A DNA stretch of 64,000 nucleotides from Bacteroidaceae bacterium (GTDB taxonomy: Bacteria; Bacteroidota; Bacteroidia; Bacteroidales; Bacteroidaceae), in assembly GCA_016292045.1 (NCBI GenBank), contig JAEEZX010000032.1:24552-88551 (forward strand), given 5' to 3'. The translations under genes and the position numbers were made by a program. Under the pieces are notes generated by a model, which did not search any database, was not told where the DNA came from, and saw nothing but the letters and a program-made list of their open reading frames with translations. Shown piece by piece: positions 39,475 through 49,422 of this stretch. Position 1 is the first letter of the stretch. Each line of letters begins with the position of its first letter.

Positions 39475-39647
39475 CGTTTAGAATCCTCCAAGCGCATTGT
39501 ACAGATACGTGCCTCCAGCCTCATCACCTGTGTTTCGTATTTCACCTGTGCCTTTTCGCTGTTGTCGCTGCTGCCTCCGCATGCCGTCAGTATCACAGCG
39601 AGTGTCATTGCACCCAGCAAACGTACTTTCACGCCCATGTTGTTCAT
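39471..39647 (-). CDS. Small putative lipoprotein (58 aa)
   Basis: MNNMGVKVRLLGAMTLAVILTACGGSSDNSEKAQ...; lipobox LTAC; ATGA overlap with the hydrolase gene. Confidence 0.5.
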   Translation of the reverse strand: MNNMGVKVRLLGAMTLAVILTACGGSSDNSEKAQVKYETQVMRLEARICTMRLEDSKR

Positions 39648-39795
39648 GATATTCTTTACTTTAGGCTGCAAAAATACGAAAAAAAGTTTTATATTCAATG
39701 CATAATTCATCATGTATAACACCTAATCACCTATTATTTCAACAAAAAACCGGAAAACCTCCTAACTCAAAACACTCAACTCTGATTATTTTTAT

Positions 39796-39807
39796 TATCT
39801 TTGCAGA
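39796..39807 (+). promoter_or_regulatory. Candidate -7 box TATCTTTGCAG for GH115 gene
   Basis: Matches TAnnTTTG, about 30 bp upstream of ATG 39833. Confidence 0.4.
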
Positions 39808-39832
39808 GGTAAAACGCGAAAAAACAAAAGAA

Positions 39833-42256
39833 ATGAACACCTTGAAGAATATCATTACCATAGTTCTGACACTCGTCATCACAACGGTCGCAGGGGCCGT
39901 GGATCTGAAGCACTGCCGCATCATAGTGGGCGCACAGGATGATGCGCTGGTGAGGAAGATGGCAACGCTGCTCAGCGAGGACATCGAACGGGTAACCAGC
40001 AAGAAACCCTCCATCGGTATGCAGACCACGGGAGAAGGACCCGAGGTGGTGCTGGCTACAGTGGAGCACGCAGCGAAGATGTGCCCCGAGGCAAAGGCCG
40101 GAGAACTGCTGGGCAGCTGGGAACGATACAAGATAACGACACGCGGAAAGAGGCTCTGCATCGTGGGCAGCGACCCGAGAGGACTGGCATACGGAGTGAT
40201 GCACGTGAGCCGGAAAATCGGTGTAAACCCGTGGTACTGGTGGGCTGACGTGCCAGTGGAGCACAGGGAGAAACTCGACTACAAGGAGAACTACACATCG
40301 GCATCGCCCAGCGTGAAATACCGAGGCATATTCATCAACGACGAGGACTGGGGACTCAAGCCATGGGCAGCAAAAAACTTCGAGAAGGAACTGAACGACA
40401 TCGGACCGAAGACCTACGACAAGGTGTGCGAACTGCTGCTGCGTCTGAAGGCCAACATGCTGGCACCGGCAATGCACTCGTGCACAGGGGCCTTCTACAG
40501 TCACCCCGAGAGCCAGCGCGTGGCCGGAGAATGGGGCATCATGATAACCACAAGCCACTGCGAACCGATGCTGGTGAACAACGCAGCGCAATCCGAGTGG
40601 GACAGCAAAGTGGACGGCGAATGGAACTACCAGACGAACCGCGACAACATCTACCGCAAATTCGACAAGCGGCTGAGCGAGACGGCACAGTATGACAACA
40701 TCTACACCACCGGCATGCGAGGCCTGCACGACGCAGCGATGATAGGTCCGAAAGACCCGAAGCAGAGGGCTGTGACGCTGGAAAAGGTCATCAGCGACCA
40801 GCGCGAGATACTGGAACGCCGCAAAGGGAAACCCGCCGCAGAGATACCGCAGATATTCGTGCCCTACAAGGAGGCGCTCGACGTATATGACGCAGGGCTG
40901 AAGGTGCCGGAGGATATCACCCTCGTATGGCCCGACGATAACTACGGATACATGAAGCGAGTGAGCAACGAACAGGAGCGCAGGAGAAGCGGACACAGCG
41001 GCATATACTACCACATCAGCTATCTGGGAGCACCGCACGACAACCTGTGGATAGCCACTACGGCACCCGTTCTGATGTATGAGGAACTGAAGAAGGCCTA
41101 CGACTCGGGAGCCGACCGCTACTGGCTGCTCAACGTGGGAGACATCAAACCCATGGAACTGGAGATGCAGCAGTTCTTCGACATGGCGTGGGAACTCGGC
41201 GCATTCGACTACGAGAAGGCAAGGTTCTATCAGGCAAACTGGCTGGAGGAGTCGAAGTTCAAGGTTAAGGGTTCAAAGTTTCAGGAGATTCTTGACAAAT
41301 ACTATCAGCTGGCATGGCAGAGAAAACCGGAATTCATGGGCTACGAATGGGAATGGGACACGCCGGAGAACTCACGTCTGCACGACAGCGGTTTCTCATT
41401 CACCGACGGCACGGCACAGCAGCGACTGGCCGACTACAAGCGCATCAGCGACCAGGTGGACTCCATAGAAAAAGCCCTGCCGGAAGCATACCGGCCCGCA
41501 TTATTCGAGATGCTGGGCTACAGCGTGAAGGGAGCATACCAGATGAACCGTAAGTTCCTGATGGCGCAGCTCAACCACGAAACCGGCAGCGCAGAGGCTG
41601 CACGCGAGGCAAAGGAGGCCTACGACAGCATACAGACGCTGACTGTGCGCTACAACACGCAGCTGGACGGCAAATGGAATCAGATGATGTCACAGATACC
41701 TCCCGGCTTGCGGGCGAAATACCAGTTGATGCCCGAACTGACAGATGTTGCCACCGATGCCTATCGTCTGCCCGACTACCAGAGGTACACCACACTGCCC
41801 CGCCGCGTGGATATCTGCACCATGAAGGCAGAAGCTCCCTTCCGCATCGTGAGGGGCATCGGCACCGACTGGGTGGCCCTGCAGATGGGCGAACCGATGG
41901 ACGACGTGCAGGATCCCGGAAGCCTCTCCTCCGCACATCACGACATACCTCTCACAATGGATGCCGCCGAGGGAGACAGCGTGCAGTTGTGCATATCGGT
42001 GGTGCCCTTCTGGCCCGTAAGCAAAGAGCGTAGCAACCGTCTGGGAGTGAGTCTCGACGGCTGCGAACCCGTGGTGTGCGAGAACAGGTTCAAGGAATGG
42101 GGATTCTCGTGGAAACTGCAGGTGCTGGAAAACCGCCACGACTTCCTCGTGACGCTACCGGTGAAGAGCTCGCAGAAAGCACACACGCTGACGCTCATCA
42201 TGGGCGACCCGGGACAGATGGTGCAGGGCATCAGTTATAAGACGATAAACAAATAA
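39833..42256 (+). CDS. GH115 xylan alpha-1,2-glucuronidase
   Basis: About 807 aa; RGIFINDEDWGLKPWAAKNFEKELNDIGPKTYDKVCELLLRLKANMLAPAMH, WPDDNYGYMKR, LLNVGDIKPMELEMQQFFDMAW. Confidence 0.92.
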   Translation: MNTLKNIITIVLTLVITTVAGAVDLKHCRIIVGAQDDALVRKMATLLSEDIERVTSKKPSIGMQTTGEGPEVVLATVEHAAKMCPEAKAGELLGSWERYKITTRGKRLCIVGSDPRGLAYGVMHVSRKIGVNPWYWWADVPVEHREKLDYKENYTSASPSVKYRGIFINDEDWGLKPWAAKNFEKELNDIGPKTYDKVCELLLRLKANMLAPAMHSCTGAFYSHPESQRVAGEWGIMITTSHCEPMLVNNAAQSEWDSKVDGEWNYQTNRDNIYRKFDKRLSETAQYDNIYTTGMRGLHDAAMIGPKDPKQRAVTLEKVISDQREILERRKGKPAAEIPQIFVPYKEALDVYDAGLKVPEDITLVWPDDNYGYMKRVSNEQERRRSGHSGIYYHISYLGAPHDNLWIATTAPVLMYEELKKAYDSGADRYWLLNVGDIKPMELEMQQFFDMAWELGAFDYEKARFYQANWLEESKFKVKGSKFQEILDKYYQLAWQRKPEFMGYEWEWDTPENSRLHDSGFSFTDGTAQQRLADYKRISDQVDSIEKALPEAYRPALFEMLGYSVKGAYQMNRKFLMAQLNHETGSAEAAREAKEAYDSIQTLTVRYNTQLDGKWNQMMSQIPPGLRAKYQLMPELTDVATDAYRLPDYQRYTTLPRRVDICTMKAEAPFRIVRGIGTDWVALQMGEPMDDVQDPGSLSSAHHDIPLTMDAAEGDSVQLCISVVPFWPVSKERSNRLGVSLDGCEPVVCENRFKEWGFSWKLQVLENRHDFLVTLPVKSSQKAHTLTLIMGDPGQMVQGISYKTINK
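41255..41289. repeat. Heptamer array inside GH115 CDS (AAGTTCA AGGTTAA GGGTTCA AAGTTTC AGGAGAT)
   Basis: Encodes SKFKVKGSKFQEI in frame. Confidence 0.8.
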
Positions 42257-42269
42257 AAACGGCAAGGTT

Positions 42270-42887
42270 ATGAAAGTTCTACTCATCAACGGCAGCCCGC
42301 GGGCAAACGGCAACACACAGCTCGCACTGAGTGAAGTGGCAAAAGTGCTCAACCAGGAAGGTGTCCAAACCGAAATCATCCATATAGGGAAAGGACCCTC
42401 ACAGGGATGCATCGCCTGCGGATGGTGCGGCAGAGAAGGCAAGTGCACATTCAACGACGATGTCTACTACAGGATATGGCGCACGGTGAAGGACGGCATC
42501 GACGGACTGATAATAGGTACGCCCGTCTACTACGGAGGACCCAACGGTTCACTCTGCGCTCTGCTCGACCGCGTGTTCTACTCCATGGGCAGAGACCTTG
42601 AATACCTGCCTGCCGCCAGCATCGCCGTATGTCGCAGAGGAGGTGCCGTGGGAGCTACAGAGCGCCTCAACAGATACTTCGCGCTGATGAAGATGCCGAT
42701 TGTCAGTTCGCAATACTGGAACATAGCCTACGGACAGACACCCGGACAGGCGGCACAGGATGCCGAAGGAATGCAGACAATGAGGACGCTGGGGCAGAAC
42801 ATGGCTTGGCTCATCAAGCGCCTCGATGTGCAGAAGGAAGGGCATCCCGCAGCCGAACAGCGCGAGTGGACTAATTTCGTAAGATAA
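42270..42887 (+). CDS. NADPH-dependent FMN reductase / flavodoxin-fold protein
   Basis: 205 aa; MKVLLINGSPRANGNTQLAL, GTPVYYGGPNGSLCALLDR. Confidence 0.88.
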   Translation: MKVLLINGSPRANGNTQLALSEVAKVLNQEGVQTEIIHIGKGPSQGCIACGWCGREGKCTFNDDVYYRIWRTVKDGIDGLIIGTPVYYGGPNGSLCALLDRVFYSMGRDLEYLPAASIAVCRRGGAVGATERLNRYFALMKMPIVSSQYWNIAYGQTPGQAAQDAEGMQTMRTLGQNMAWLIKRLDVQKEGHPAAEQREWTNFVR

Positions 42888-42915
42888 AACAAAAACGCAA
42901 AAAACACTACAAGAT

Positions 42916-43293
42916 ATGAAAAAGGCAATCATAACATCGGCAGCTCCCTCTGCCATCGGTCCCTACAGTCAGGCCATAAAGGTGGGCAGCTTCGTCTACA
43001 CCTCCGGCCAGATACCCATCGACCCCGCCACGGGACAGTTCGTGGAGGGCGGCATCGAGGCACAGGCACGCCAGTCGCTGCTCAACGTGCAGGCAATACT
43101 CAAGGAAGCAGGAGCAACGATGGACAACGTGGTGAAGACCACTGTATTTCTCGCCGACATGAACGACTTCGCTGCGGTGAATGCCGTCTATGCAGAATTC
43201 TTCACAGAACCCTTCCCCGCCCGCTCTGCCGTAGCGGTGAAGAGTCTGCCAAAAGGCGCACTGATAGAGATAGAGGTAGTGGCCGAGGTCTAA
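42916..43293 (+). CDS. ridA: RidA family enamine/imine deaminase
   Basis: 125 aa; SAPSAIGPYSQAIKVGSFVYTSGQIPIDPATG, NDFAAVNAVYAEFF. Confidence 0.93.
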   Translation: MKKAIITSAAPSAIGPYSQAIKVGSFVYTSGQIPIDPATGQFVEGGIEAQARQSLLNVQAILKEAGATMDNVVKTTVFLADMNDFAAVNAVYAEFFTEPFPARSAVAVKSLPKGALIEIEVVAEV

Positions 43294-44633
43294 AGCCCCA
43301 CAGCCTGACGATAAGCCAGGAGTTTGTTATGGTAGTCGGCAAAGGCGTCGGCATATTTGTCGCACGACTGCTGATACAGCATCTGAGCCTCAAGAAGGTC
43401 GGTCATCCTTGACGTGCCAGCCCGATAGTAGTCGCGATTGAGGCGGAGATTCTCCTCTGCCTGTTCGATGCTGCTCTTCGCTATCTGGAGCTGCTGATAG
43501 GATTCCACCACATTGTTCCACGCATTCTGCATGCCTATCTTAATCATCTCCGCATTATCGGCAAGCTGTTCCTGAGCCTTTCTCTGCTCCAGTTTGCGAC
43601 GGCGGATGGCATACGAACCACCCCACCAGTCCGAAAGAGGCACGCTGACGGTGGCGTATATCATACCGAAATTATGGTCGGTGTCCAAGAGGTCGTGATA
43701 ATTGTAGCCCGCACCGACAGCCACAGTGGGAAGATTCTCTCCGATGGTCATCTTCCTCTGTAGGGAAGCGGCCTCCACCTGCTTGTTCATCAGTTTGTAC
43801 TCAGCACGTGAGAGGAGCGCCTGCTCGTGGTTCTGCTTCTCCATAAGAGGCGAGGCGACATCCGAATCGTAGGTGATGACAAAAGAGGTGTCGCGCAGTC
43901 CGCAATACTGCGAGAGAAGCTGGCGCATGAAAGAGAGATTGTTGAGCAGGGTGAGTTTATGGCTTGCCACCTCATTCTGGCGCAACTGCACCTGCAGCAT
44001 ATCGTTGCGCAGCGCCACACCGGCTCTCAGCGCCACATCCACATCCTTACGCACATCTGCCAGCAGGGCCTCCACAGCGAGAACAGTCTTGAGCTTTTCC
44101 TGCATCGTGGCCACCTGCCAGAAATACGACTCCGCCGTCCGCTCCACCTCGTTCTCCGAGAGTTCCATCTTCAGGCGGCTGACATCCTCCCCCACTCTGG
44201 CGAGGCGGTTGCCATAGACTATGCGTCCGCCGGTGAATACGGGTTGTGTAGCCATCACCGAACCCATCATACCGTTCTTGAGCATCGTCATGGTGATGGG
44301 CGTTCCCATTGCGGCGAGAGCACTTGCGGGAAGCATTTGTGCAAGAGCCATACTCATATCCGTGGGCAGCATCTCAGCAGGATTCACGGAGAGCTTGGCC
44401 ATACCGTTGTTAGTGTTGAAGATGAACCCTCCGGCACTAATACCTGGGAAATACTTCGTGAACGCCTCCTTGCGCTGTTGCCTGGCAGCCTCCATGTCGT
44501 AGCGGGCGGAGCGCACCGCAATATTGTTGCACAGAGCCGAATCCAGAACCTGCGCCAGGGAATACTGCCGCTGAGCCGTCACCGCGGCGCTGCAGCACAC
44601 CAGACAAATGATTATCGATATTGTCTTTTTCAT
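43290..44633 (-). CDS. TolC-family outer-membrane efflux protein
   Basis: 447 aa; OEP pattern, LRLNRDYYRAGTSRMTDLLEAQMLYQQ. Confidence 0.9.
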   Translation of the reverse strand: MKKTISIIICLVCCSAAVTAQRQYSLAQVLDSALCNNIAVRSARYDMEAARQQRKEAFTKYFPGISAGGFIFNTNNGMAKLSVNPAEMLPTDMSMALAQMLPASALAAMGTPITMTMLKNGMMGSVMATQPVFTGGRIVYGNRLARVGEDVSRLKMELSENEVERTAESYFWQVATMQEKLKTVLAVEALLADVRKDVDVALRAGVALRNDMLQVQLRQNEVASHKLTLLNNLSFMRQLLSQYCGLRDTSFVITYDSDVASPLMEKQNHEQALLSRAEYKLMNKQVEAASLQRKMTIGENLPTVAVGAGYNYHDLLDTDHNFGMIYATVSVPLSDWWGGSYAIRRRKLEQRKAQEQLADNAEMIKIGMQNAWNNVVESYQQLQIAKSSIEQAEENLRLNRDYYRAGTSRMTDLLEAQMLYQQSCDKYADAFADYHNKLLAYRQAVGL

Positions 44634-44635
44634 GA

Positions 44636-47600
44636 TTACTTCGTACTAACCTTCCAATAGATAACGGGGAGCATGGTCACCACCATGATGAGCGAACCGA
44701 TGCCACCCGCAAAGATTGTCACACCGACAGGCATCCAGAACGACGACTGCGCTATAATCATCGGCACCACACCGACGGCAGTAGTGGCCGTGGTGAGGAA
44801 GATGGGCACCATACGACGCTTGCCGGCTTCGTAGGCAGCCTGCTTCACGGCATTGTTGTAAGCCTCGCGGTCCACCGTCCAGTCGCCGTGCTTCGCCACA
44901 TACTTCTGTATGAGGTCGATGGCGTGCTCGAAGATGAGTATCTCGTTACGCATGATGATACCCATGAGGGTGATGAGTCCGAAGATGGATGTCAGACCCA
45001 GAGCACGGTTCATGAGACCGAGACCGATGAGAGCACCCGGCATCATCAACGAAAGAGCCGCCATGCATACCATCGTGATACCGTATTTCTTGAAATTGAA
45101 CAGCAGGAAGAAGAAGACAATAATCATGGCAATGGTGATACCAGCCACTATCTGCGGTATGGCCTCATCGCCGTATTCCATCTCGCCTCCCACCTCTGCG
45201 CGCACACCCTGCGGGATGTCTGTCTCCTCTTGCATGATACGGGCTATCTCGCGCTCGACGGGAGCCGTGTAAATGCCCTGCACGAACTCTGCCGTCACCG
45301 TGATGCAACGCTCACCGCCACGATGCACTATACGGCTTTCGCTCCACTGCGGCTGCACGGAGGCTATCTGACGCAGAGGCACGGTGGTGTTGGCACTGTG
45401 GAGACCCGCCGACAACAGCGTCGTGGGAGAAGCAATACCCAGATTCGCCACTTCGGAGAATGTCATGTCGGCATCGTCTTTAACGATGATGGGCAATTCG
45501 TAGTCGCCCTCCCATATCTGACCCACACGCAGATCTGCAGAACCGGCACTGAGAGCCAGCTGAGCCGTGGTGCGCGTGATACCGAGACGGGCAGTCTCCA
45601 CGGGATCGAGCTTCACATTGATGATGGGATACGGCTGCATGTAGTCGGTGTGCACCCACTCTAGTTCGGGCATCTGACGCATACGCTCCATAAGACGCTC
45701 TGCCACCACATGGAGGGAATCCAGATTGTCGCCATAGAAGCGGTATTCCAGTTCCGTCACCTCAAGATAATCCAGTCGCTTGAATTTAACGTAGGCATTG
45801 GGGAATGCGTCGCTCAGCATGGCCTGATACTTCGCCAGGAGGTCGAGAGTGGCATGCTGGGAACTGGTGTTGACAATGAACTGAGCGTAGTTGTCACCCG
45901 CCATCTGAGGAGCATAGACATCCATGAAACGTGGTGAGGAGCAACCTATGAAACCGGTGATATTCGTGATACGCTTATCCTCCTTCAAAGCATTGTAGAC
46001 GGAATCCGCCACAAGTTCCGTTTCCGCAAGTCCCTTGCCGTCGGGCAGATATATCTCCACGGCAAACTGCTCGCGGTCGGCATACGGGAAGAGACGCACC
46101 TTCAGGAGCGGCACTATCAGGCACGACGCCAGAATGACACAAAGTCCCAACAGCATCGTCATCCACGGACGACGGAAGGTCCAGTCGAGCACACGGTCGT
46201 AAACACGCTGCACCCACTTGGTGATGGCATTTCCGCCCGTGGTCACCTTGCCCGGTCGGATTATCATAACCTCCAGGAACGGGATTACCGACACCGCCAG
46301 CAGGAGCGACACCATCAGATTTATGGTGATGGTCCACGGGAAATCCAACAGAGCGTCGAGGAGCATACCCCTCATCGTTATCAGGAACGGGAAGAATATG
46401 GCACAGATGCAGACGGTGGCAAGCATCATCGGCATGAAATACTGCTTTGCCGAGTCGATAGCAGCCCGCTTCGGTTCGTAGCCCTTGTCGAGATACTCCA
46501 GATAGCCGTCTATCACCACAATGGAATTGTCCACTATCATACCCAGAACGACTATCAGAGCCGCGAGGGTTACGATATTCAGGTCGATACCCACGATATA
46601 CATAATGGAGACGGAGACAAACGTGCTCAGAGGTATTGTCACCGCTGCCACAATAGCAGAGCGCAGAGGGAAGAGCACCATCATCACGAGGATGATTATC
46701 AGCATGGAGATGAGCAGATCGCGCAGGAAGTCGCTGACACTCATACTCACCACCTTCGGTTTGTCGGCAATACGTGTCACCTTGACATCCTCCGGCAGTT
46801 CGTTCTTGCGGAATTCGTCAAGCACCCGGTCCACTTCCCTGCCGTACTGCACCACGTTGTTGCCGGGTGTCATTTCCATAGAGAGCAGGACACAGGGATG
46901 CCCGTCCTGTTCGATGCGGCTGGCAGTGGGTTCGTATTCCCTCACCACCTTGGCAACGTCCCTCACACGTGTCACCTTACCGGTGGCCGGGTCGGAGAAT
47001 ATTATCTGGTTGGCAATCTCCTCCTCGCTGTTTTCCGTTGTCTCCACATGAATGGGTATCTGCTGGTCATCGTCGCTGATGCCGCCGCTCATCGTAGTGA
47101 TACCCTGAGCCTGCAGACGGGAGAAAAGGAATTGCTGGCCGATACCGTAAGCCTGCAGGCGCTGACGGTCCACGTAGAGCGATATCTGTTCCTTACGGTC
47201 GCCGAAGAGTTTTACGTTGGCAACAGAGGGAATGCGACGCAGACGGTCGCTCAGGTCGTCGCTGTAGGATTTCAACTCACGGTAACTGCGCCGGTCGCTC
47301 TCGATGGCAATCAGCAATGCGGACGTATTGCCGAACTCATCGTTCACTATGACTGCCAGCACGCCAGGCGGCAGCTGCATCTTGAAGTCGTTAATTCCGT
47401 GCTTTATCTTGCTCCAGACCTCATCTTTGTTGTTCACGTCATCATTCAGTTTCACCATCACGATGCACATGCCGTTCTGAGAGGTTGTGGTGGTCTTCAC
47501 GCGGTTCACCTCCCCGAATGTGAAGAGATAGCGCTCCAGGGGACGTGCCACCTGCTGCTCCACTTCCTCTGCCGTAGCACCTGGACATACAGCCACTACA

Positions 47601-47749
47601 ACACCCTGACGTATAGTAACCTGCGGGAATTCATCCTTCGGCATATCCCACATACCGAAGATACCCAGCACGAACAGGATGCCTATGACAAGCAGCGATA
47701 TCGGGTAGTGCTCCAACGGCCATTTCAGCCAGTTCATCTTATCTCCCAT
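44636..47749 (-). CDS. RND efflux permease (second system)
   Basis: 1037 aa; VTIRQGVVVAVCPGATAEEVEQQVARPLE, VGIDLNIVTLAALIVVLGMIVDNSIVVID. Confidence 0.95.
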   Translation of the reverse strand: MGDKMNWLKWPLEHYPISLLVIGILFVLGIFGMWDMPKDEFPQVTIRQGVVVAVCPGATAEEVEQQVARPLERYLFTFGEVNRVKTTTTSQNGMCIVMVKLNDDVNNKDEVWSKIKHGINDFKMQLPPGVLAVIVNDEFGNTSALLIAIESDRRSYRELKSYSDDLSDRLRRIPSVANVKLFGDRKEQISLYVDRQRLQAYGIGQQFLFSRLQAQGITTMSGGISDDDQQIPIHVETTENSEEEIANQIIFSDPATGKVTRVRDVAKVVREYEPTASRIEQDGHPCVLLSMEMTPGNNVVQYGREVDRVLDEFRKNELPEDVKVTRIADKPKVVSMSVSDFLRDLLISMLIIILVMMVLFPLRSAIVAAVTIPLSTFVSVSIMYIVGIDLNIVTLAALIVVLGMIVDNSIVVIDGYLEYLDKGYEPKRAAIDSAKQYFMPMMLATVCICAIFFPFLITMRGMLLDALLDFPWTITINLMVSLLLAVSVIPFLEVMIIRPGKVTTGGNAITKWVQRVYDRVLDWTFRRPWMTMLLGLCVILASCLIVPLLKVRLFPYADREQFAVEIYLPDGKGLAETELVADSVYNALKEDKRITNITGFIGCSSPRFMDVYAPQMAGDNYAQFIVNTSSQHATLDLLAKYQAMLSDAFPNAYVKFKRLDYLEVTELEYRFYGDNLDSLHVVAERLMERMRQMPELEWVHTDYMQPYPIINVKLDPVETARLGITRTTAQLALSAGSADLRVGQIWEGDYELPIIVKDDADMTFSEVANLGIASPTTLLSAGLHSANTTVPLRQIASVQPQWSESRIVHRGGERCITVTAEFVQGIYTAPVEREIARIMQEETDIPQGVRAEVGGEMEYGDEAIPQIVAGITIAMIIVFFFLLFNFKKYGITMVCMAALSLMMPGALIGLGLMNRALGLTSIFGLITLMGIIMRNEILIFEHAIDLIQKYVAKHGDWTVDREAYNNAVKQAAYEAGKRRMVPIFLTTATTAVGVVPMIIAQSSFWMPVGVTIFAGGIGSLIMVVTMLPVIYWKVSTK

Positions 47750-47762
47750 CCCAACTCTAATC

Positions 47763-47797
47763 TATCAATTATCAATTCTCAATTGTCAATTCTCAAA
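47763..47797. repeat. Heptamer tandem array (TATCAAT TATCAAT TCTCAAT TGTCAAT TCTCAAA)
   Basis: RND adaptor-permease junction; supplies adaptor TGA stop. Confidence 0.95.
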
Positions 47798-48812
47798 ACA
47801 CCACCATGGTGCCTTCACTCAGTTTCTGGTAGCCCTCCACGACTATGCGCTGACCGGCATCTAGTCCGCTCTCCAGAGATACGGAATTCCCGTGCGTCGC
47901 ACCGATGGTGACTTCCGTCCGATGGGCAGTACTGTCCTTTGCCACAGTCCATACGAACAACGTACCGTCGGCCTTTCTCTGCACTGATGTCACAGGTATC
48001 AAGCATTTAGCGGCATCCCCGCCTTTATCGTCCATAAACCTGACACTCGCCACCATTCCCGGCAACAGTTTGCGTCCGCTGTTCGCCACATTGATGCGTA
48101 TGTCGTAGGTGTGAGTCAGGGCATCTGCCTGCACACCTTTTTCGATGCGCCCTCCCTGATAGCTTTCACCTACAGCATCCACCTGAATCAGCGAAGGAGT
48201 GGCAGTATTAATGTCTCTTATCTCAGTTTCCGGTACGGACACTTTCACCTTCACACTGCTGATATCGAGGATACTCACCACAGCCTGTGATGGCATTGCT
48301 GTCTCACCGGCACCGACCAGCTTACGACCTATCACACCGCCAACGGGAGCTGTAAGGCGGCAGTCTGCAAGATTCTTCTTAGCCACCTCGAGTTGCGCTG
48401 CAGCCTGAGCCACCTTGCTCTGTATCTCCACCCACTGGGCTTCTGTAAGCGAACCGCTGTCGTGGAGCATACCATAGCGCTGCAAAGCATCGTTGGCATG
48501 AGTCATCGAAGCCTCCGCACCGCTGAGCACGTTACGGGCCTGCGTATCGTCCATTTCTGCAAGCAACTGACCTTGACGCACCTCTTGTCCTTCGCTGACA
48601 TAGACGCGCTTCACCACTCCCATTCCCGTGAAACTCACTGCTGTAGCTTCACGTTCCTCCACAATACCCACATAGGTTTGGCCACTTCCATCCACACCAT
48701 GCGACACCACTTGTGTCTTCACTCTCGTCGGGGACTTGCTCCGCTGCTCCTTTCTGTCCCCACAGCTACTGATGACAAAGACCATCAGCAGCAATAAGAT
48801 GCTTCTGTTCAT
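47793..48812 (-). CDS. RND periplasmic adaptor
   Basis: MNRSILLLLMVFVISSCGDRKEQ; GVVKRVYVSEGQEVRQGQLLAEMDD. Confidence 0.9.
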   Translation of the reverse strand: MNRSILLLLMVFVISSCGDRKEQRSKSPTRVKTQVVSHGVDGSGQTYVGIVEEREATAVSFTGMGVVKRVYVSEGQEVRQGQLLAEMDDTQARNVLSGAEASMTHANDALQRYGMLHDSGSLTEAQWVEIQSKVAQAAAQLEVAKKNLADCRLTAPVGGVIGRKLVGAGETAMPSQAVVSILDISSVKVKVSVPETEIRDINTATPSLIQVDAVGESYQGGRIEKGVQADALTHTYDIRINVANSGRKLLPGMVASVRFMDDKGGDAAKCLIPVTSVQRKADGTLFVWTVAKDSTAHRTEVTIGATHGNSVSLESGLDAGQRIVVEGYQKLSEGTMVVF

Positions 48813-48908
48813 CACGGTATTATACGATTTACGGCGACAAATATACAATTATTTATTATTAAAAACGCATTTTTAATGATTATAACACAATAAAATAGAG
48901 TTTTTTCA

Positions 48909-48919
48909 TACTTTTGCAG
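48909..48919 (+). promoter_or_regulatory. Candidate -7 box TACTTTTGCAG upstream of YbaK-like gene
   Basis: Matches TAnnTTTG; start codon only a few nt downstream (very short leader). Confidence 0.45.
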
Positions 48920-48924
48920 CCGAA

Positions 48925-49422
48925 ATGACAAAAGAACACATATATAAACTCCTTAGAGAGGAGAACATAGAATTTGAGCTAACAGAGCACGAACCGCTGT
49001 TCAGTATGGACGAAGATAAAGAATGCGCCCTGCCCCACCCCGAATCGATGGCGAAAAACCTCTTCGTACGCGACAAGAAAAAGCGATGCATCGCACTTAT
49101 CACAGTGAAGGGCGACAAGAGGGTTGATCTGAACGCGTTCAGTCTACGACAAGGACTCAAAAGACTATCATTTTCAACAGCAGAGATGCTCGATGAAATC
49201 ATGCATTTAAAGCCCGGTTCCGTGACTCCTTTCGGACTGCTCAGTAAAGAGGCTGAGCGCGTAGAATTCTACTTCGACGAGGACTTTATGGGGGGAATAA
49301 TCGGAATACATCCCTGCGACAACACCGCCACCGTGTGGATGAAAACAGATGACCTCCTGCAACTGTTAGCTGCAAGAGGCCATCACGCCCATATTACGAA
49401 GATTGACAGGAAAGAAGACTAG
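48925..49422 (+). CDS. YbaK/ProX-type aminoacyl-tRNA(Pro) deacylase
   Basis: 165 aa; ESMAKNLFVRDKKKRCIALITVKGDKRVDLNAFSLRQGLKRLSFSTAEMLDEIMHLKPGSVTPFGL. Confidence 0.88.
   Translation: MTKEHIYKLLREENIEFELTEHEPLFSMDEDKECALPHPESMAKNLFVRDKKKRCIALITVKGDKRVDLNAFSLRQGLKRLSFSTAEMLDEIMHLKPGSVTPFGLLSKEAERVEFYFDEDFMGGIIGIHPCDNTATVWMKTDDLLQLLAARGHHAHITKIDRKED

Noticed and set aside
39776-41038. 420-aa minus-strand ORF
   Set aside because: Antisense of GH115; no family features.
49419-49422. CTAG shared by convergent stops of the YbaK-like gene and cysK
   Set aside because: A 4-bp palindromic overlap of stops is simple compaction, not evidence of function.
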